A stretch of DNA of 64,000 nucleotides from Cryobacterium psychrotolerans (lineage in GTDB: Bacteria > Actinomycetota > Actinomycetes > Actinomycetales > Microbacteriaceae). The stretch is taken from positions 1 to 64,000 of the forward strand of contig NZ_FNFU01000015.1 of NCBI RefSeq assembly GCF_900101115.1, written 5' to 3'. Shown here piece by piece: positions 45,144 to 54,192 of this stretch. A model generated the notes under the pieces. The model did not search any database. It was not told where the DNA came from and saw only the letters and a program-made list of their open reading frames with translations. The position numbers were made by a program, and so were the translations under genes. Positions within the stretch are counted from its first letter, which is position 1; every line of letters begins with the position of its first letter.

Positions 45144-45737
45144 GTGATCGGCCTGTACTCCCCCGGCCGGTCGGTCATCCACCGGGCGCCCACCCTGCTG
45201 AAGCTGCTCCTGCTCTCGGTCGGCGTGGTGGTCGTCGGCGTGCTGGCGGAGCCCTGGCAGCTCGCCATCGCTGCGCTCGTCGTTCTCTCGCTCTTCGTCA
45301 TCGCGCGCATTCCGCCGCGCGCCGCGGTGGCGCAGATCGCGCCGATCCTCTGGATGCTCGTGCTCGTCGTTCCGATTCAGGGGCTGCTGTCCGGATGGCT
45401 CGTCGCGGCCCTGATGGCCGGGCGACTCATCGTGGCAGTCGCCCTCGCCGCGCTGTTCACCCTCACCACGACCGTGACGGCCGTGCTCGAGGCCTTCCAC
45501 CGCCTGCTGCGGCCGTTCGGGCGCTGGGTCGACGCCGACCGAATCGGCCTGCTGGTGGCCCTCACCATCCGCTGCATCCCGCTGGTGACCGAGATCGTGA
45601 CCGAGGTGCTCGAGGCACGCCGCGCTCGAGGCACGCGCGGCTCCGTCATGGCGCTGGCCGTTCCCGTCGTCGTCCGGTCGCTGTACGCGGCGGATGCCCT
45701 GGGCGAGGCCCTCGTCGCCCGGGGCCTCGACGACTGA
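45144..45737 (+). CDS. bioN: ECF transporter T component (biotin)
   Basis: The 197-residue membrane protein has four or five TM segments and the coupling helices with Ala-Arg-Gly motifs (EARRARGTRG, and GEALVARGLDD at the C-terminus), typical of EcfT. With bioY and bioM it forms a complete dedicated (group I) biotin importer. It starts at GTG 45144; a 14-bp near-duplicate of the start lies just before it (45130). Confidence 0.94.
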   Translation: MIGLYSPGRSVIHRAPTLLKLLLLSVGVVVVGVLAEPWQLAIAALVVLSLFVIARIPPRAAVAQIAPILWMLVLVVPIQGLLSGWLVAALMAGRLIVAVALAALFTLTTTVTAVLEAFHRLLRPFGRWVDADRIGLLVALTIRCIPLVTEIVTEVLEARRARGTRGSVMALAVPVVVRSLYAADALGEALVARGLDD

Positions 45738-45769
45738 GCGGGTGTGCTGGGGCCACGTTCTGGCTGACT

Positions 45770-45816
45770 TGCGGAGAAAGTACCTTCGTCGCGCCAGTGA
45801 AGGTACTTTGTCCGCA
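45770..45816. repeat. Intergenic hairpin (18-bp arms, 11-nt loop)
   Basis: Arms 45770-45787 and 45799-45816 pair with one mismatch. The inner core ACCTTC, 11 nt, GAAGGT is the same as in the hairpin at 14737-14803. It lies between bioN and the flavodoxin gene, both on the plus strand. Confidence 0.85.
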
Positions 45817-45906
45817 CCTCAGCGCGGAATTCCCGGAGTACATTGCCTGCATGGCTGCATGGGCACAGGTCGAATCAGAGATGCGTCTGAAGGAAGGAAG
45901 CTGGTC

Positions 45907-46380
45907 ATGAGTACACTCGTTCTGTTTGACTCGAACTTCGGCAACACCCGGAAGATCGCCGAGACGGTTGCCGCGGAACTCGGAAACGACGCCACTGCGA
46001 CCCCCCTGGCAGGCCTGGGACAGGGCGGTCTGGAGGGCGTGGACCTGCTCGTCGTCGGAAGCCCGATCAACGCGTGGAAACCCACCCCTCGGACGCAGGA
46101 GTTCCTCGACGGCCTCGGCGAGGGGTCCCTGCGCGGGGTCCGGGCCGCGGCCTTCGACACGCGCGTGAGGCTCTTCATCCACGGTGACGCCGCGGCGAAG
46201 ATCTCCCACGCCCTCGAAAAGGCGGGAGCCCGGATCGTAGCGAGACCCCGCGGCTTCATTGTCGAGGGCCGGGAGGGGCCGCTCGCTGCCGGCGAGGTGG
46301 AGGGGGCAACCGCCTGGGCGCGGTCGATAGCGGTCGCCGCCCAGGGCTCCGGCCCGAGCGGCACGGACGTCACGGACTAG
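45907..46380 (+). CDS. Flavodoxin-domain protein
   Basis: The 157-residue protein has the FMN P-loop LFDSNFGNTRKIAETVA and the flavodoxin core (LLVVGSPINAWKPTPRTQEFLDGL). It could carry electrons or bind FMN. Its ATG 45907 has GAAGGAAG upstream. The stop overlaps the mgtA-type gene by 11 bp (convergent). Confidence 0.9.
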   Translation: MSTLVLFDSNFGNTRKIAETVAAELGNDATATPLAGLGQGGLEGVDLLVVGSPINAWKPTPRTQEFLDGLGEGSLRGVRAAAFDTRVRLFIHGDAAAKISHALEKAGARIVARPRGFIVEGREGPLAAGEVEGATAWARSIAVAAQGSGPSGTDVTD

Positions 46381-49048
46381 GCCGGCGGCGGCGTCTGCGC
46401 CGTCTTCTCGGCCGGTCCACGGCGGGCACGGGTGCGGTAATGCTGAACGGCGCCGCCCGCCGGGCAATGTGGTGGTCGGACCTCCGCTGCCTGGGCGCCG
46501 GGGCCTTCTGCGCCGGCAGGCCGAAGAACCACAGCTTGGCGACCTCCACCAGGACCAGGTAGACGACGAGCATCGCCAGAAGCGCAAGGAAGAACGGTAC
46601 CGGAAGCGGGTCGAAGCCGAGCAGCCCCGCCAGCGGGGAGTACGGCAGGGAGATTCCGACGAACACCACGCTCAGGGCGGCCGTCGTGAGGCCGGCCGAC
46701 GGGCGGCTGCGCAGGAACGGCACCCGGCGCGTTCGGATGACGAAGATGATCAGGGTCTGCGTGGCGAGCGACTCGATGAACCAGCCGGCCCGGAACTCGC
46801 CCGGCACGGCGTCGAAGACAAACAGCATCAGGGCGAAGGTCGCGAAGTCGAAGAGAGAGCTGATCGGGCCGAAGACCAGCATGAAGCGCCGGATGAGCCC
46901 GATGTTCCAGTGCGCCGGCGCCCGAAGCTGCTCCTCATCGACGTTGTCGCCGGGGATGGCCAGCTGCCCGGTGTCGTAGAGAAGGTTGTTCAGCAGGATC
47001 TGGCCGGGCAGCATCGGCAGGAAGCTCAGCACGACGGATGCCACCGCGGCGCTGAACATATTGCCGAAGTTGCTCGACGTCCCCATCAGCACGTACTTGA
47101 TCGTGTTCGCGAAGATGCGCCTGCCCTCCATCACACCGTCCGCGAGCACTCCCAGATCCTTGTCGAGGAGCACCACGTCGGCGGCGTCCTTGGCTACGTC
47201 GGTGGCGCTGTCGACGGAAATGCCGATGTCCGCGTCGTGCAGCGCCAGCGCGTCGTTCACGCCGTCGCCGAGGAATCCGACGGCCCGGCCGCCTTCCCGG
47301 AGGAGCCGCACGATCCGCGCCTTCTGCTCCGGGGTCACCCGGGCGAAGATGCTCGCTTCCTCGGCCGCGGCGCCGAGCTCCGCATCCGACAACTCGTCGA
47401 TCTGCGTGCCGGTGAGGGTGCCGCCCGAGAGCACATCGAGATCCGCGCATACCTTTTCCGCCACCCGGGCGTTGTCCCCGGTGGCGATCTTCACCGTGAT
47501 TCCGAGCGCCTCCAGTCGGTCCAGCGACCGGCGGGCGTTGGCCTTCGGCGGGTCGAGGAAGACCAGGAAGCCGACCAAAACGAGGTGCTGCTCGTCCGCC
47601 GGCTGGATGGCGGCGAGCCCGGCGGCGGGCCGGGAGGCGACAGCGATCACCCGGGCGCCGGCATCGAACTGTTCGTCCAGTTGAGCCTCGGTCCCCGCCG
47701 GCGTTCCCACGCAGCGCCGGAGGACATCCTCGGGGGCGCCCTTGGTCACCAGGCGCACGCTGCCGGAGACTTCCCTGACCAGCACGCTGGTCATCCGCCG
47801 CTCATGGTCGAAGGGGATCACGTCGAGGCGCTCGTACCGGGCTGCCTGGAAGGTCTGTGCGCGCGGGGACTCCCAGAGCGCAGAGTCGAGGGGGTTCTGG
47901 CCCTCATCCGCAGGCCCGCCCGTCGCGTAGTCGGCTTCGGTGGCCAGCAGGCCCAGCACGTACACGTCCTCGGCCGAGGCGTCCGGCCCGATCGGCAGGG
48001 CGTCGGTGAACCTGATCCGCCCCTCGGTGAGCGTCCCTGTCTTGTCGGTGACCAGCACATCCATGTCGCCCAGGTCTTCGATGCAGACCAGTCGTTTGAC
48101 GAGCACCTTTCGGCGAGCCAGCCGCCTCGTTCCCGTCGCGAGGCTGGTGCTGACCACGGCAGGAAGCAACTGCGGAGTGATGCCGACCGCGATGGCCAGG
48201 GAGAACAGCAGGGACTCAAGCACCGGGCGCTGCAGCAACAGGTTGGCGACGAAGATCAGCGAGGTCAGGCCGATCGCAACCTGCAGCAGAAGGATGGAGA
48301 AGCGTCGGAGCCCGAGCTGGAATTCGGTCTGCGGTTGCTGCTCCCCCAGCCCGAGGGCGATTCGGCCGAATTCTGCCCGTCCTCCGGTGGCGACCACGAC
48401 GCCGACGCAGCTGCCGGCCTGGACGACCGTTCCCATACGGATGCAGGAGGCCAGCTCTCCCGGCTCCGCCGGCGTCGCGGCCGGGTTCTTGCTCACCGGG
48501 AGCGACTCGCCGGTGAGGATGCTTTCGTCGCAGAGCAGGTCTTCGCTGCTCAGCAACCGGATGTCCGCCGGCACGATCGCGCCGAGTCCCAGGTGCACGA
48601 CGTCGCCGGGCACCAGGTCCACGACGTCGACCGGGCGGGCCGTGCCGTCGCGGACGACGACGGCGCGGTGCGTCACTCGGGAGTGCAGGGCCTGGGCGGC
48701 ACGTTCCGCCCGGTACTCGTTGCTGAAACCGAGGCCGACGCTGACCACGAGGATCACGCCGATGACTATCGAGTTCGTGACATCGCCGAGGAAGAGCGAT
48801 ACGCCCGCGGTGATGACGAGGAGGATCAGGATGGGGCTGCGCAACTGCCGGGCGAGTACCGACCAGGCGCTGGCCCTGTGCGTCCGGACCGCGTTGGGTC
48901 CCAGCTCCCGCAGGCGCTGTGCCGCTTCCGCGCTCGTCAACCCGGCTTCGCGGGTGCCCAGCGCCCGCAGCGCCTCGACCGGACTCAGGCGCGCGGCATC
49001 GGCCAACGACTCCCGCACAGCCACGTCTCCTACGCCCACGTCCGGCAT
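46370..49048 (-). CDS. mgtA: Mg2+-importing P-type ATPase (P3B, MgtA-like)
   Basis: The 892-residue pump has the phosphorylation motif VLVTDKTGTLTEG (D335), the TGES actuator motif (ILTGESLPVSK), KGAPEDVLRRC, and GDGVNDALALHDADIGISVDSATDVAK. The TM4 ...AIAVGITPQLLPAVVSTSLATG is typical of P3B Mg pumps. About ten TM helices and the normal MgtA length (~900) are present. ATG 49048 is preferred to the upstream open frame. It imports Mg2+. It lies downstream of the betaine ABC operon on the same strand, behind a terminator. Confidence 0.95.
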   Translation of the reverse strand: MPDVGVGDVAVRESLADAARLSPVEALRALGTREAGLTSAEAAQRLRELGPNAVRTHRASAWSVLARQLRSPILILLVITAGVSLFLGDVTNSIVIGVILVVSVGLGFSNEYRAERAAQALHSRVTHRAVVVRDGTARPVDVVDLVPGDVVHLGLGAIVPADIRLLSSEDLLCDESILTGESLPVSKNPAATPAEPGELASCIRMGTVVQAGSCVGVVVATGGRAEFGRIALGLGEQQPQTEFQLGLRRFSILLLQVAIGLTSLIFVANLLLQRPVLESLLFSLAIAVGITPQLLPAVVSTSLATGTRRLARRKVLVKRLVCIEDLGDMDVLVTDKTGTLTEGRIRFTDALPIGPDASAEDVYVLGLLATEADYATGGPADEGQNPLDSALWESPRAQTFQAARYERLDVIPFDHERRMTSVLVREVSGSVRLVTKGAPEDVLRRCVGTPAGTEAQLDEQFDAGARVIAVASRPAAGLAAIQPADEQHLVLVGFLVFLDPPKANARRSLDRLEALGITVKIATGDNARVAEKVCADLDVLSGGTLTGTQIDELSDAELGAAAEEASIFARVTPEQKARIVRLLREGGRAVGFLGDGVNDALALHDADIGISVDSATDVAKDAADVVLLDKDLGVLADGVMEGRRIFANTIKYVLMGTSSNFGNMFSAAVASVVLSFLPMLPGQILLNNLLYDTGQLAIPGDNVDEEQLRAPAHWNIGLIRRFMLVFGPISSLFDFATFALMLFVFDAVPGEFRAGWFIESLATQTLIIFVIRTRRVPFLRSRPSAGLTTAALSVVFVGISLPYSPLAGLLGFDPLPVPFFLALLAMLVVYLVLVEVAKLWFFGLPAQKAPAPRQRRSDHHIARRAAPFSITAPVPAVDRPRRRRRRRRRPSP

Positions 49049-49094
49049 GGCCTCAGAATGTCCCACCCGCGCGCGGGCCGCCACTGGGCGCCGA

Positions 49095-49123
49095 AAGGCC
49101 CGCGTCAGCGCGACGCGGGCCTT
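49095..49123. terminator. Terminator after the betaine ABC operon
   Basis: AAGGCCCGCGTC and GACGCGGGCCTT pair perfectly over 12 bp around AGCGC, 28 bp past the substrate-binding protein stop and before mgtA. Confidence 0.75.
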
Positions 49124-49150
49124 CCGGATGAAACGAGGAGCCGTGCGGCC

Positions 49151-50044
49151 CTACTTGGCGGTCATGGAGTCGACGTACTCCTGGTTTTCACCGATCCACT
49201 TCTTGACGATCGGCGCGTAGTCCTGGCCGTCGTAATCGACGAACATGGCCTTCTCGAGCGAGTACAGCTTCTCGAGGTCCATGTCGAAGCCCTTGATCCA
49301 CTTGGTGGCCTGCGGGAAGTCCTTGGCAACATCCTTCCTGCCGTAGGCGTGGATGCTTTCGACGTTCTTGAGGGTGCCCTCTGGGTCCTCGAGGGTCTTG
49401 ATCGGCAGCGAGCTGTAGGCCCAGTGCGGCTCCCAGAGGGTGACGGCGATGTTCTCGCCGGCCTTGGTGGCCGCGGTCAGCTCGGTGAGCATGGCTGCGG
49501 TCGAGGAGGTGAGGTATTCCATCTTTTCGAGGCCGTAGGCCGGGATGACCCGGTCGGTGGTCGCCGCGGTCAGGCCGGCGCCGGGCTCGATTCCCACGAT
49601 GCGGTTGCCGAACTTATCGGCGTTCTTGGCGAGCTCGTCGAGGGAGTCGATCGGAGCATCCTCGTTCACCGCGATGGTGAGCCGGGACTCTTCGTTCCAG
49701 GCGCCGAGGTCGACGATGTCATCGCCGTACTCCTTCACGTAGGAGGCGTGGGTTTCGGGCATCCACACGTCCAGGTTGAGGTCGTAGTCGCCGGTGGACA
49801 GGCCCGAGTACACCGGGGCCACGTCGGCGTATTCCAGCTCGACGTTGTAGCCCTTCTCGTCGAGAACGGCCTTCCATAGCTCGGAGGCGGCGACGCCTTC
49901 ATCCCAGCCGTTGAACACGGCGATGGTGAGGTCCTTCTTGTCCTTGTTGCCGCCGCCGACGGACTCCTCAGCGGACGCGCAACCGGTGAGGGCGAGGAGC
50001 CCGACTGCTCCGGCGGCGATCAATGATCGTGAACGATTCTTCAT
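49151..50044 (-). CDS. Glycine betaine/proline ABC transporter substrate-binding lipoprotein
   Basis: The 297-residue protein has a lipoprotein signal (LLALTGC, lipidated C22) and an OpuAC-type binding domain (LTIAVFNGWDEGVAASELWKAVL, ...ALWEPHWAYSSLPIKTL with Trp residues for the quaternary ammonium cage). It captures glycine betaine or similar solutes. Third gene of the ABC operon. Confidence 0.93.
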   Translation of the reverse strand: MKNRSRSLIAAGAVGLLALTGCASAEESVGGGNKDKKDLTIAVFNGWDEGVAASELWKAVLDEKGYNVELEYADVAPVYSGLSTGDYDLNLDVWMPETHASYVKEYGDDIVDLGAWNEESRLTIAVNEDAPIDSLDELAKNADKFGNRIVGIEPGAGLTAATTDRVIPAYGLEKMEYLTSSTAAMLTELTAATKAGENIAVTLWEPHWAYSSLPIKTLEDPEGTLKNVESIHAYGRKDVAKDFPQATKWIKGFDMDLEKLYSLEKAMFVDYDGQDYAPIVKKWIGENQEYVDSMTAK

Positions 50045-50094
50045 GTTTTCCTTTCATGCCACCGCGATGGGTGGCCGGGTGTGAGGTGTGTGGG

Positions 50095-50982
50095 TCAGGC
50101 TGCCAATGCCTGCTGGCGGCCGCGTTTGCGCGCCCCGAGGAAGCGACCCAGGGGGGTGTCGCTCGTGCCGAGGGCCGCGGTCAGGCGGTCCAGGAAGATC
50201 GCGAGGATGACCACGGCAAGTCCGGCCTCAAAGCCGAGGGCGACGTCGATCCGGTTGAGGCTGGCGACCACCTGGGCACCGAGACCGCCGGCGCCGACCA
50301 TTCCGGCGATGACGACCATCGACAGGGACAGCATGATGACCTGGTTGATTCCGGCCATGATCGTCGGCATCGCGAGCGGGAGCTGGATCTGGCGCAGGAT
50401 GCGCCAGGGCGACGCGCCGAAGGCCTGCCCGGCCTCGACAACTTCCTTGTCAACCCCGCGAATGCCCAGTTCGGTGAGACGGACACCGGGTGCCATCGCG
50501 AAGATGATCGTCGCGACGATTCCGGGAACGACGCCGACGCGGAAGAGGATGAGCGCCGGGATCAGGTACACGAAGGCCGGCATCGTCTGCATGAAGTCCA
50601 GGACCGGTCGGATGATGCTTGACGCGGCCTTGGACTTCGCGGCCAGGATGCCCAGGGGAACGCTGATGGCGATGGCGAGCAGGCTGGCTACCAGCACGAG
50701 CGCCAGGGTGTCCATGGCGTTTTCCCACTGGTCGACGCCCACGATCAGGGCCAGCCCGACGACAGAGCCGACCGCGAATTTCCAGCCACGGGTGGCGTAG
50801 GCCAGCGCGGCGGCGATCACGATGATCACCCAGAAGGGCGGAGCGACCAGCAGGAAGGCCACGACCTCGAACGCGCCATCGAAGACCGCACGGATGATGT
50901 CGAAGAGGAAACCGAACGTGTCGGTGATGTACTCGATGAAGCCGTCGACCCAGGTGCCCAGGGGAATGCGGAAGTCGTTCAC
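50095..50982 (-). CDS. Glycine betaine/proline ABC transporter permease
   Basis: The 295-residue permease has ~6 TM helices and the ProW-type EAA loop (VVEAGQAFGASPWRILRQIQLPLAMPTIMAGINQ). GTG 50982 overlaps the ATPase stop (GTGA). The C-terminal tail is basic (ARKRGRQQALAA). Confidence 0.92.
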   Translation of the reverse strand: MNDFRIPLGTWVDGFIEYITDTFGFLFDIIRAVFDGAFEVVAFLLVAPPFWVIIVIAAALAYATRGWKFAVGSVVGLALIVGVDQWENAMDTLALVLVASLLAIAISVPLGILAAKSKAASSIIRPVLDFMQTMPAFVYLIPALILFRVGVVPGIVATIIFAMAPGVRLTELGIRGVDKEVVEAGQAFGASPWRILRQIQLPLAMPTIMAGINQVIMLSLSMVVIAGMVGAGGLGAQVVASLNRIDVALGFEAGLAVVILAIFLDRLTAALGTSDTPLGRFLGARKRGRQQALAA

Positions 50983-52265
50983 AGCTGTGCCCCTTCCAGC
51001 GCGGTTTCGCGCAGGGTTTCGGTGATCAGGCTGACGGAGATCGTTGCAGCCGGCTCGACGACGGGCAGTTCGCCCGTGTTGGTGGTGACGTTGCCGATCG
51101 CGGCTAGAAGCGTGACCCGCGGGATGACCCCGACCAGGCGATTCTTCTCATCGACGACGGCGATGGGCAGGTCGCTTTCGACCGAGGCCTCGACGAGATC
51201 GACCAGCGCCGTATCGGGAGTGACCGCCGTGGCGGTGTCGCGGATGATCGTTCGCAGGTCGGTTTCACCGGCCTTGACCAGCCGGAGCACGTCCCGGTCA
51301 CGCACGACACCGGCGAAGGTGCGGTCGCGGTTGACGACGAACGTGGCCGAGGTCTGCAGGTCGCGCATGGTGCGAAGCGCCGCGCGCGGCCCGGCATTGA
51401 TCGTGACGACGCTGCGCACGGGCTCCATGACACTCGAGGCGGTGAGAACCCGGGCCCGGTCGACATCCTGCACGAACTGGGCAACGTAGTCGTTCGCCGG
51501 GTCGGTCAGGATCTCTTCTGGCGTGCCGATCTGCACGATTCGGCCGTCGCGCATGACGGCGATGCGGTCGCCAAGGAACATGGCCTCGTTGAGGTCGTGG
51601 GTGATGAAGATGATGGTCTTGCCCAGTTCGGCCTGCAGCTCGATGAGCTGTTCCTGCATTTCGCGACGGATCAGCGGGTCCAGCGCCGAGAAGGCCTCGT
51701 CCATCAGAAGCACGTCGGTGTCGGCGGCCAGCGCACGGCCGAGGCCGACGCGCTGCCGCATTCCACCGGAGAGCTCCGACGGAAGGCTGTCGGCCCAGCC
51801 GTCGAGTCCGACCAGGCGGATGATCGTGCGGGCGCGCTCCAGGCGCTCCTCGCGACCAATTCCCTGCACTTCGAGGCCGTAGGCGACGTTGTCGATCACG
51901 GTGCGGTGCGGCAGCAGGGCGAAGTGCTGGAAGACCATGGAGATGCTGCTGCGGCGAATCTCACGCAGCGCCTTGGCCGGGATGCCCGTGATGGGCTTGC
52001 CGGCGACCGTGACGGTTCCGGAGGTGGCGTCGAGAAGGCCGTTGAGCATGCGGATGAGCGTGGACTTGCCCGATCCGGACAGGCCCATGACGACGAAGAT
52101 CTCGCCGCGCTTGACCTCGAACGACGCGTCGATGACGGCGGCCGTACCGAGGGGGGAAACCTCCGACCTGCTGGCTCCTGCGCTAAGTTTCTTGACCATC
52201 TCGCTCGGGCGGCGCCCGAACGCTTTGTACAGTCGATCTGCCTTGACGGCAATAATTTCGGTCAC
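50979..52265 (-). CDS. Glycine betaine/proline ABC transporter ATPase with CBS domains
   Basis: The 428-residue ProV/OpuAA-type ATPase has VVMGLSGSGKSTLIRMLNGL, a Q-loop SMVFQHFALLPHRTV, LSGGMRQRVGLGRAL and LLMDEAFSALDPLIRREM. Two C-terminal CBS domains follow (ALRTMRDLQTSATFVVNRDR..., ...TDLRTIIRDTATAVTPDTAL), which sense ionic strength in OpuA. GTG 52265 lies behind GGAG. First gene of the operon, with the permease and binding protein. Confidence 0.94.
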   Translation of the reverse strand: MTEIIAVKADRLYKAFGRRPSEMVKKLSAGASRSEVSPLGTAAVIDASFEVKRGEIFVVMGLSGSGKSTLIRMLNGLLDATSGTVTVAGKPITGIPAKALREIRRSSISMVFQHFALLPHRTVIDNVAYGLEVQGIGREERLERARTIIRLVGLDGWADSLPSELSGGMRQRVGLGRALAADTDVLLMDEAFSALDPLIRREMQEQLIELQAELGKTIIFITHDLNEAMFLGDRIAVMRDGRIVQIGTPEEILTDPANDYVAQFVQDVDRARVLTASSVMEPVRSVVTINAGPRAALRTMRDLQTSATFVVNRDRTFAGVVRDRDVLRLVKAGETDLRTIIRDTATAVTPDTALVDLVEASVESDLPIAVVDEKNRLVGVIPRVTLLAAIGNVTTNTGELPVVEPAATISVSLITETLRETALEGAQL

Positions 52266-52639
52266 GTGTTCTCCGTGCACGCCGAACGCCCACCGGTTTA
52301 ACGGTCAACGCATCGAATGCAAGCTGTTGCCGGACGGGTAGGCAGTGACCGGCCACGGCGCGCTTCGATGAGCGGGGCTGGAGCGATCATGGGACCACTC
52401 GTCAGGGCCTCACCATACGATCACGGCCGTCCCGCGCGATTGTTTGCATCGGGGCTGTCGGCTGCGTGAGCGCGTCCTGGTGAAGGGTCGTAAGACCGTC
52501 GCCAACCCTAGCACACCCCCTTTTTGGGGGATGGCCGCGCTTTTTTGTCGCGAGGGGGATGGACGCGCGAGTGCCGCCCGGGAGTACTGCTGCCCGGACG
52601 GCACTGCCTTGCGCGTTCCCCCCAAGTTGTTTCGCCGGG
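52266..52639. other. 374-bp intergenic region between betaine ABC operon and dicarboxylate symporter
   Basis: Both flanking genes are on the minus strand. The dctA side holds the hairpin at 52570-52605. On the minus strand, TGCTAGGGT within AAAAAGGGGGTGTGC...TTGGCG could be an extended -10 for the ABC operon. A CCCCC-TTTTT-GGGGG run lies at about 52515. I see no ORF with protein character. Confidence 0.5.
52570..52605. terminator. Terminator after the dicarboxylate symporter gene
   Basis: AGTGCCGCCCGGG and CCCGGACGGCACT pair over 13 bp (one G-U/G-T) around a 10-nt loop, 35 bp beyond the symporter stop. Confidence 0.65.
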
Positions 52640-54061
52640 TCAGGCGCCGACGGAGACCGGCTGCCTGGTGGCGTCGCCCTGGCCCTCGCCCTGGCCCTCG
52701 GCCTGGCCCTCGCTCTGGCCCCCGGCCTGGCCTTCGTGGTGTTCGAAGCTGTGGTGCGCCAGCATCGTGGACTCGTCGAAGGGCTCGAGGCGGTCGAGAA
52801 CCCGGTCGACCTGCACCCGGTCGATTTCCCTCGTCCAGGTGCCGATAAGCACGGTGGCGACCGCGTTGCCGGTGAAGTTGGTCAGCGCGCGGGCCTCGGA
52901 CATGAACCGGTCGATCCCCACGATGAAGCCGACGCCGTCGAGCAGTTGCGGAGCGTGAGCCTGCAGGCCGCCGGCGAGGGTCGCCAGCCCGGCTCCGGAG
53001 ACGCCTGCCGCACCCTTCGAGGCGATGATCATGAAGACCAGAAGCCCGATCTGCTCCCCAAGCTGCAGGGGCTGGCCCAGCGCCGTAGCGATGAAGAGGG
53101 ACGCCATCGTCAGGTAGATGGCCGTGCCGTCGAGGTTGAAGGAGTACCCGGTGGGGACCGTGACACCGACAACCGGCCGGGAGACGCCGAGGTGCTCCAT
53201 CTTCGCGATCAGGCGAGGCAGGGCGGCCTCGGAAGACGAGGTGGAGAAGATGAGCAGGTATTCGCGTCCCAGGTACCGCATCAGCTTGAAGATGTTGACC
53301 CCGGTGACGATCTTCAGCAGCCCGCCGAGGATGACCACGATGAAGACGACGCAGGTGGCGTAGAAGGCCGCCATCAGGGTGAAGAGGCTGATCACGGCCT
53401 GGATGCCGGTCTCACCGACGACCGCGGCAATCGCGCCGAAGGCGCCGATGGGCGCAAGCCACATGACCATGATCAGGATGCGGAAGACGAGGGCCTGGAC
53501 GTGGGCGATGCCGCGGAGGATCGGCAGCCCGGCCGGCCCCATCTTCTGCAGGGCGAAGCCGGCGATGAGCGCCACCATCAGGGTCTGGAGGATGTTGCCG
53601 GAGGTCAGCGAGGAGAAGAGTGTGGTCGGGATGATTCCGAGAATGAAGGTCTCGGTGTCGGAGGATTCCGTCACCTCGTAGCTGGCGCCGGCGATGTCCA
53701 GGCCCGCCCCCGGCTGGATGAGGTTGCCGACCAGCAGGCCGATGCCGAGAGCGAAGGTGGACATGACGAGGAAGTACCCGAGCGCCAGGCCGCCGATGCG
53801 TCCGACCGTTGCGGCCTTCGCGATGGATCCGATGCCGAGCACGATCGTGCAGAAGATGATCGGCGAGATCATCATCTTGATCAGGCCGATGAACGCAGCC
53901 CCGAGCGGCTTCAGCGAGACGGCGAACCCGTCCGGACCACCGAACATCAGTCCGACGACGACGCCCAGCACGACGGCGACGATGACCGCCGTGTACAGGT
54001 AGTGCGACTTGTCGAAACGCTTCTTGCGCTTCACGACGGGGGCAACTGGCGACGACGCCAT
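52640..54061 (-). CDS. dctA: Dicarboxylate:cation symporter (DctA, DAACS family)
   Basis: The 473-residue protein has eight TM helices with two re-entrant loops: the serine-rich STSSSEAALPRL (HP1) and VPTGYSFNLDGTAIYLTMAS (TM7), plus ASKGAAGVSGAGLATL (HP2) and VGIDRFMSEARALTNFTGNAVA (TM8). This matches C4-dicarboxylate transporters. The C-terminus ends in a His/Gly/Gln/Glu repeat (EGQA, GGQS, EGQA, EGQG) encoded by five 12-bp repeats. A CitA/DcuS-type sensor kinase and regulator are encoded divergently and probably induce it. Confidence 0.94.
   Translation of the reverse strand: MASSPVAPVVKRKKRFDKSHYLYTAVIVAVVLGVVVGLMFGGPDGFAVSLKPLGAAFIGLIKMMISPIIFCTIVLGIGSIAKAATVGRIGGLALGYFLVMSTFALGIGLLVGNLIQPGAGLDIAGASYEVTESSDTETFILGIIPTTLFSSLTSGNILQTLMVALIAGFALQKMGPAGLPILRGIAHVQALVFRILIMVMWLAPIGAFGAIAAVVGETGIQAVISLFTLMAAFYATCVVFIVVILGGLLKIVTGVNIFKLMRYLGREYLLIFSTSSSEAALPRLIAKMEHLGVSRPVVGVTVPTGYSFNLDGTAIYLTMASLFIATALGQPLQLGEQIGLLVFMIIASKGAAGVSGAGLATLAGGLQAHAPQLLDGVGFIVGIDRFMSEARALTNFTGNAVATVLIGTWTREIDRVQVDRVLDRLEPFDESTMLAHHSFEHHEGQAGGQSEGQAEGQGEGQGDATRQPVSVGA
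52679..52738. repeat. Five 12-bp tandem repeats in the 3' end of dctA
   Basis: CTGGCCCTCGCC and variants occupy 52679-52690, 52691-52702, 52703-52714, 52715-52726 and 52727-52738. On the coding strand they give a four-residue (E/G)GQx repeat. Confidence 0.85.
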
Positions 54062-54121
54062 GGGAGACTCCTTTGTCTAGGCTTGAGGGGGCCCTCACTG
54101 GGCCCACAGAAATCCGTGGTG

Positions 54122-54179
54122 CGTTCAAGAGTCGTTCACGGCGCCCGCACCGTCACGCTTGCGGTCATATTGTTCACGG
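54122..54179. promoter_or_regulatory. GTTCA-type repeats between dctA and its sensor kinase
   Basis: GTTCAAGA near 54123, GTTCACGG at about 54134 and GTTCACGG at about 54172 are direct repeats in the 131-bp divergent region. They may be binding sites of the adjacent response regulator. Spacing is irregular, so this is tentative. Confidence 0.35.
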
Positions 54180-54192
54180 AAAGGCGATTGCC

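Noticed and set aside
46469-49879. A 1136-codon open frame on the plus strand opposite mgtA
   Set aside because: It is antisense to a fully canonical P-type ATPase, rich in Arg/Gly/His/Glu, without domains; typical shadow in high-GC DNA.
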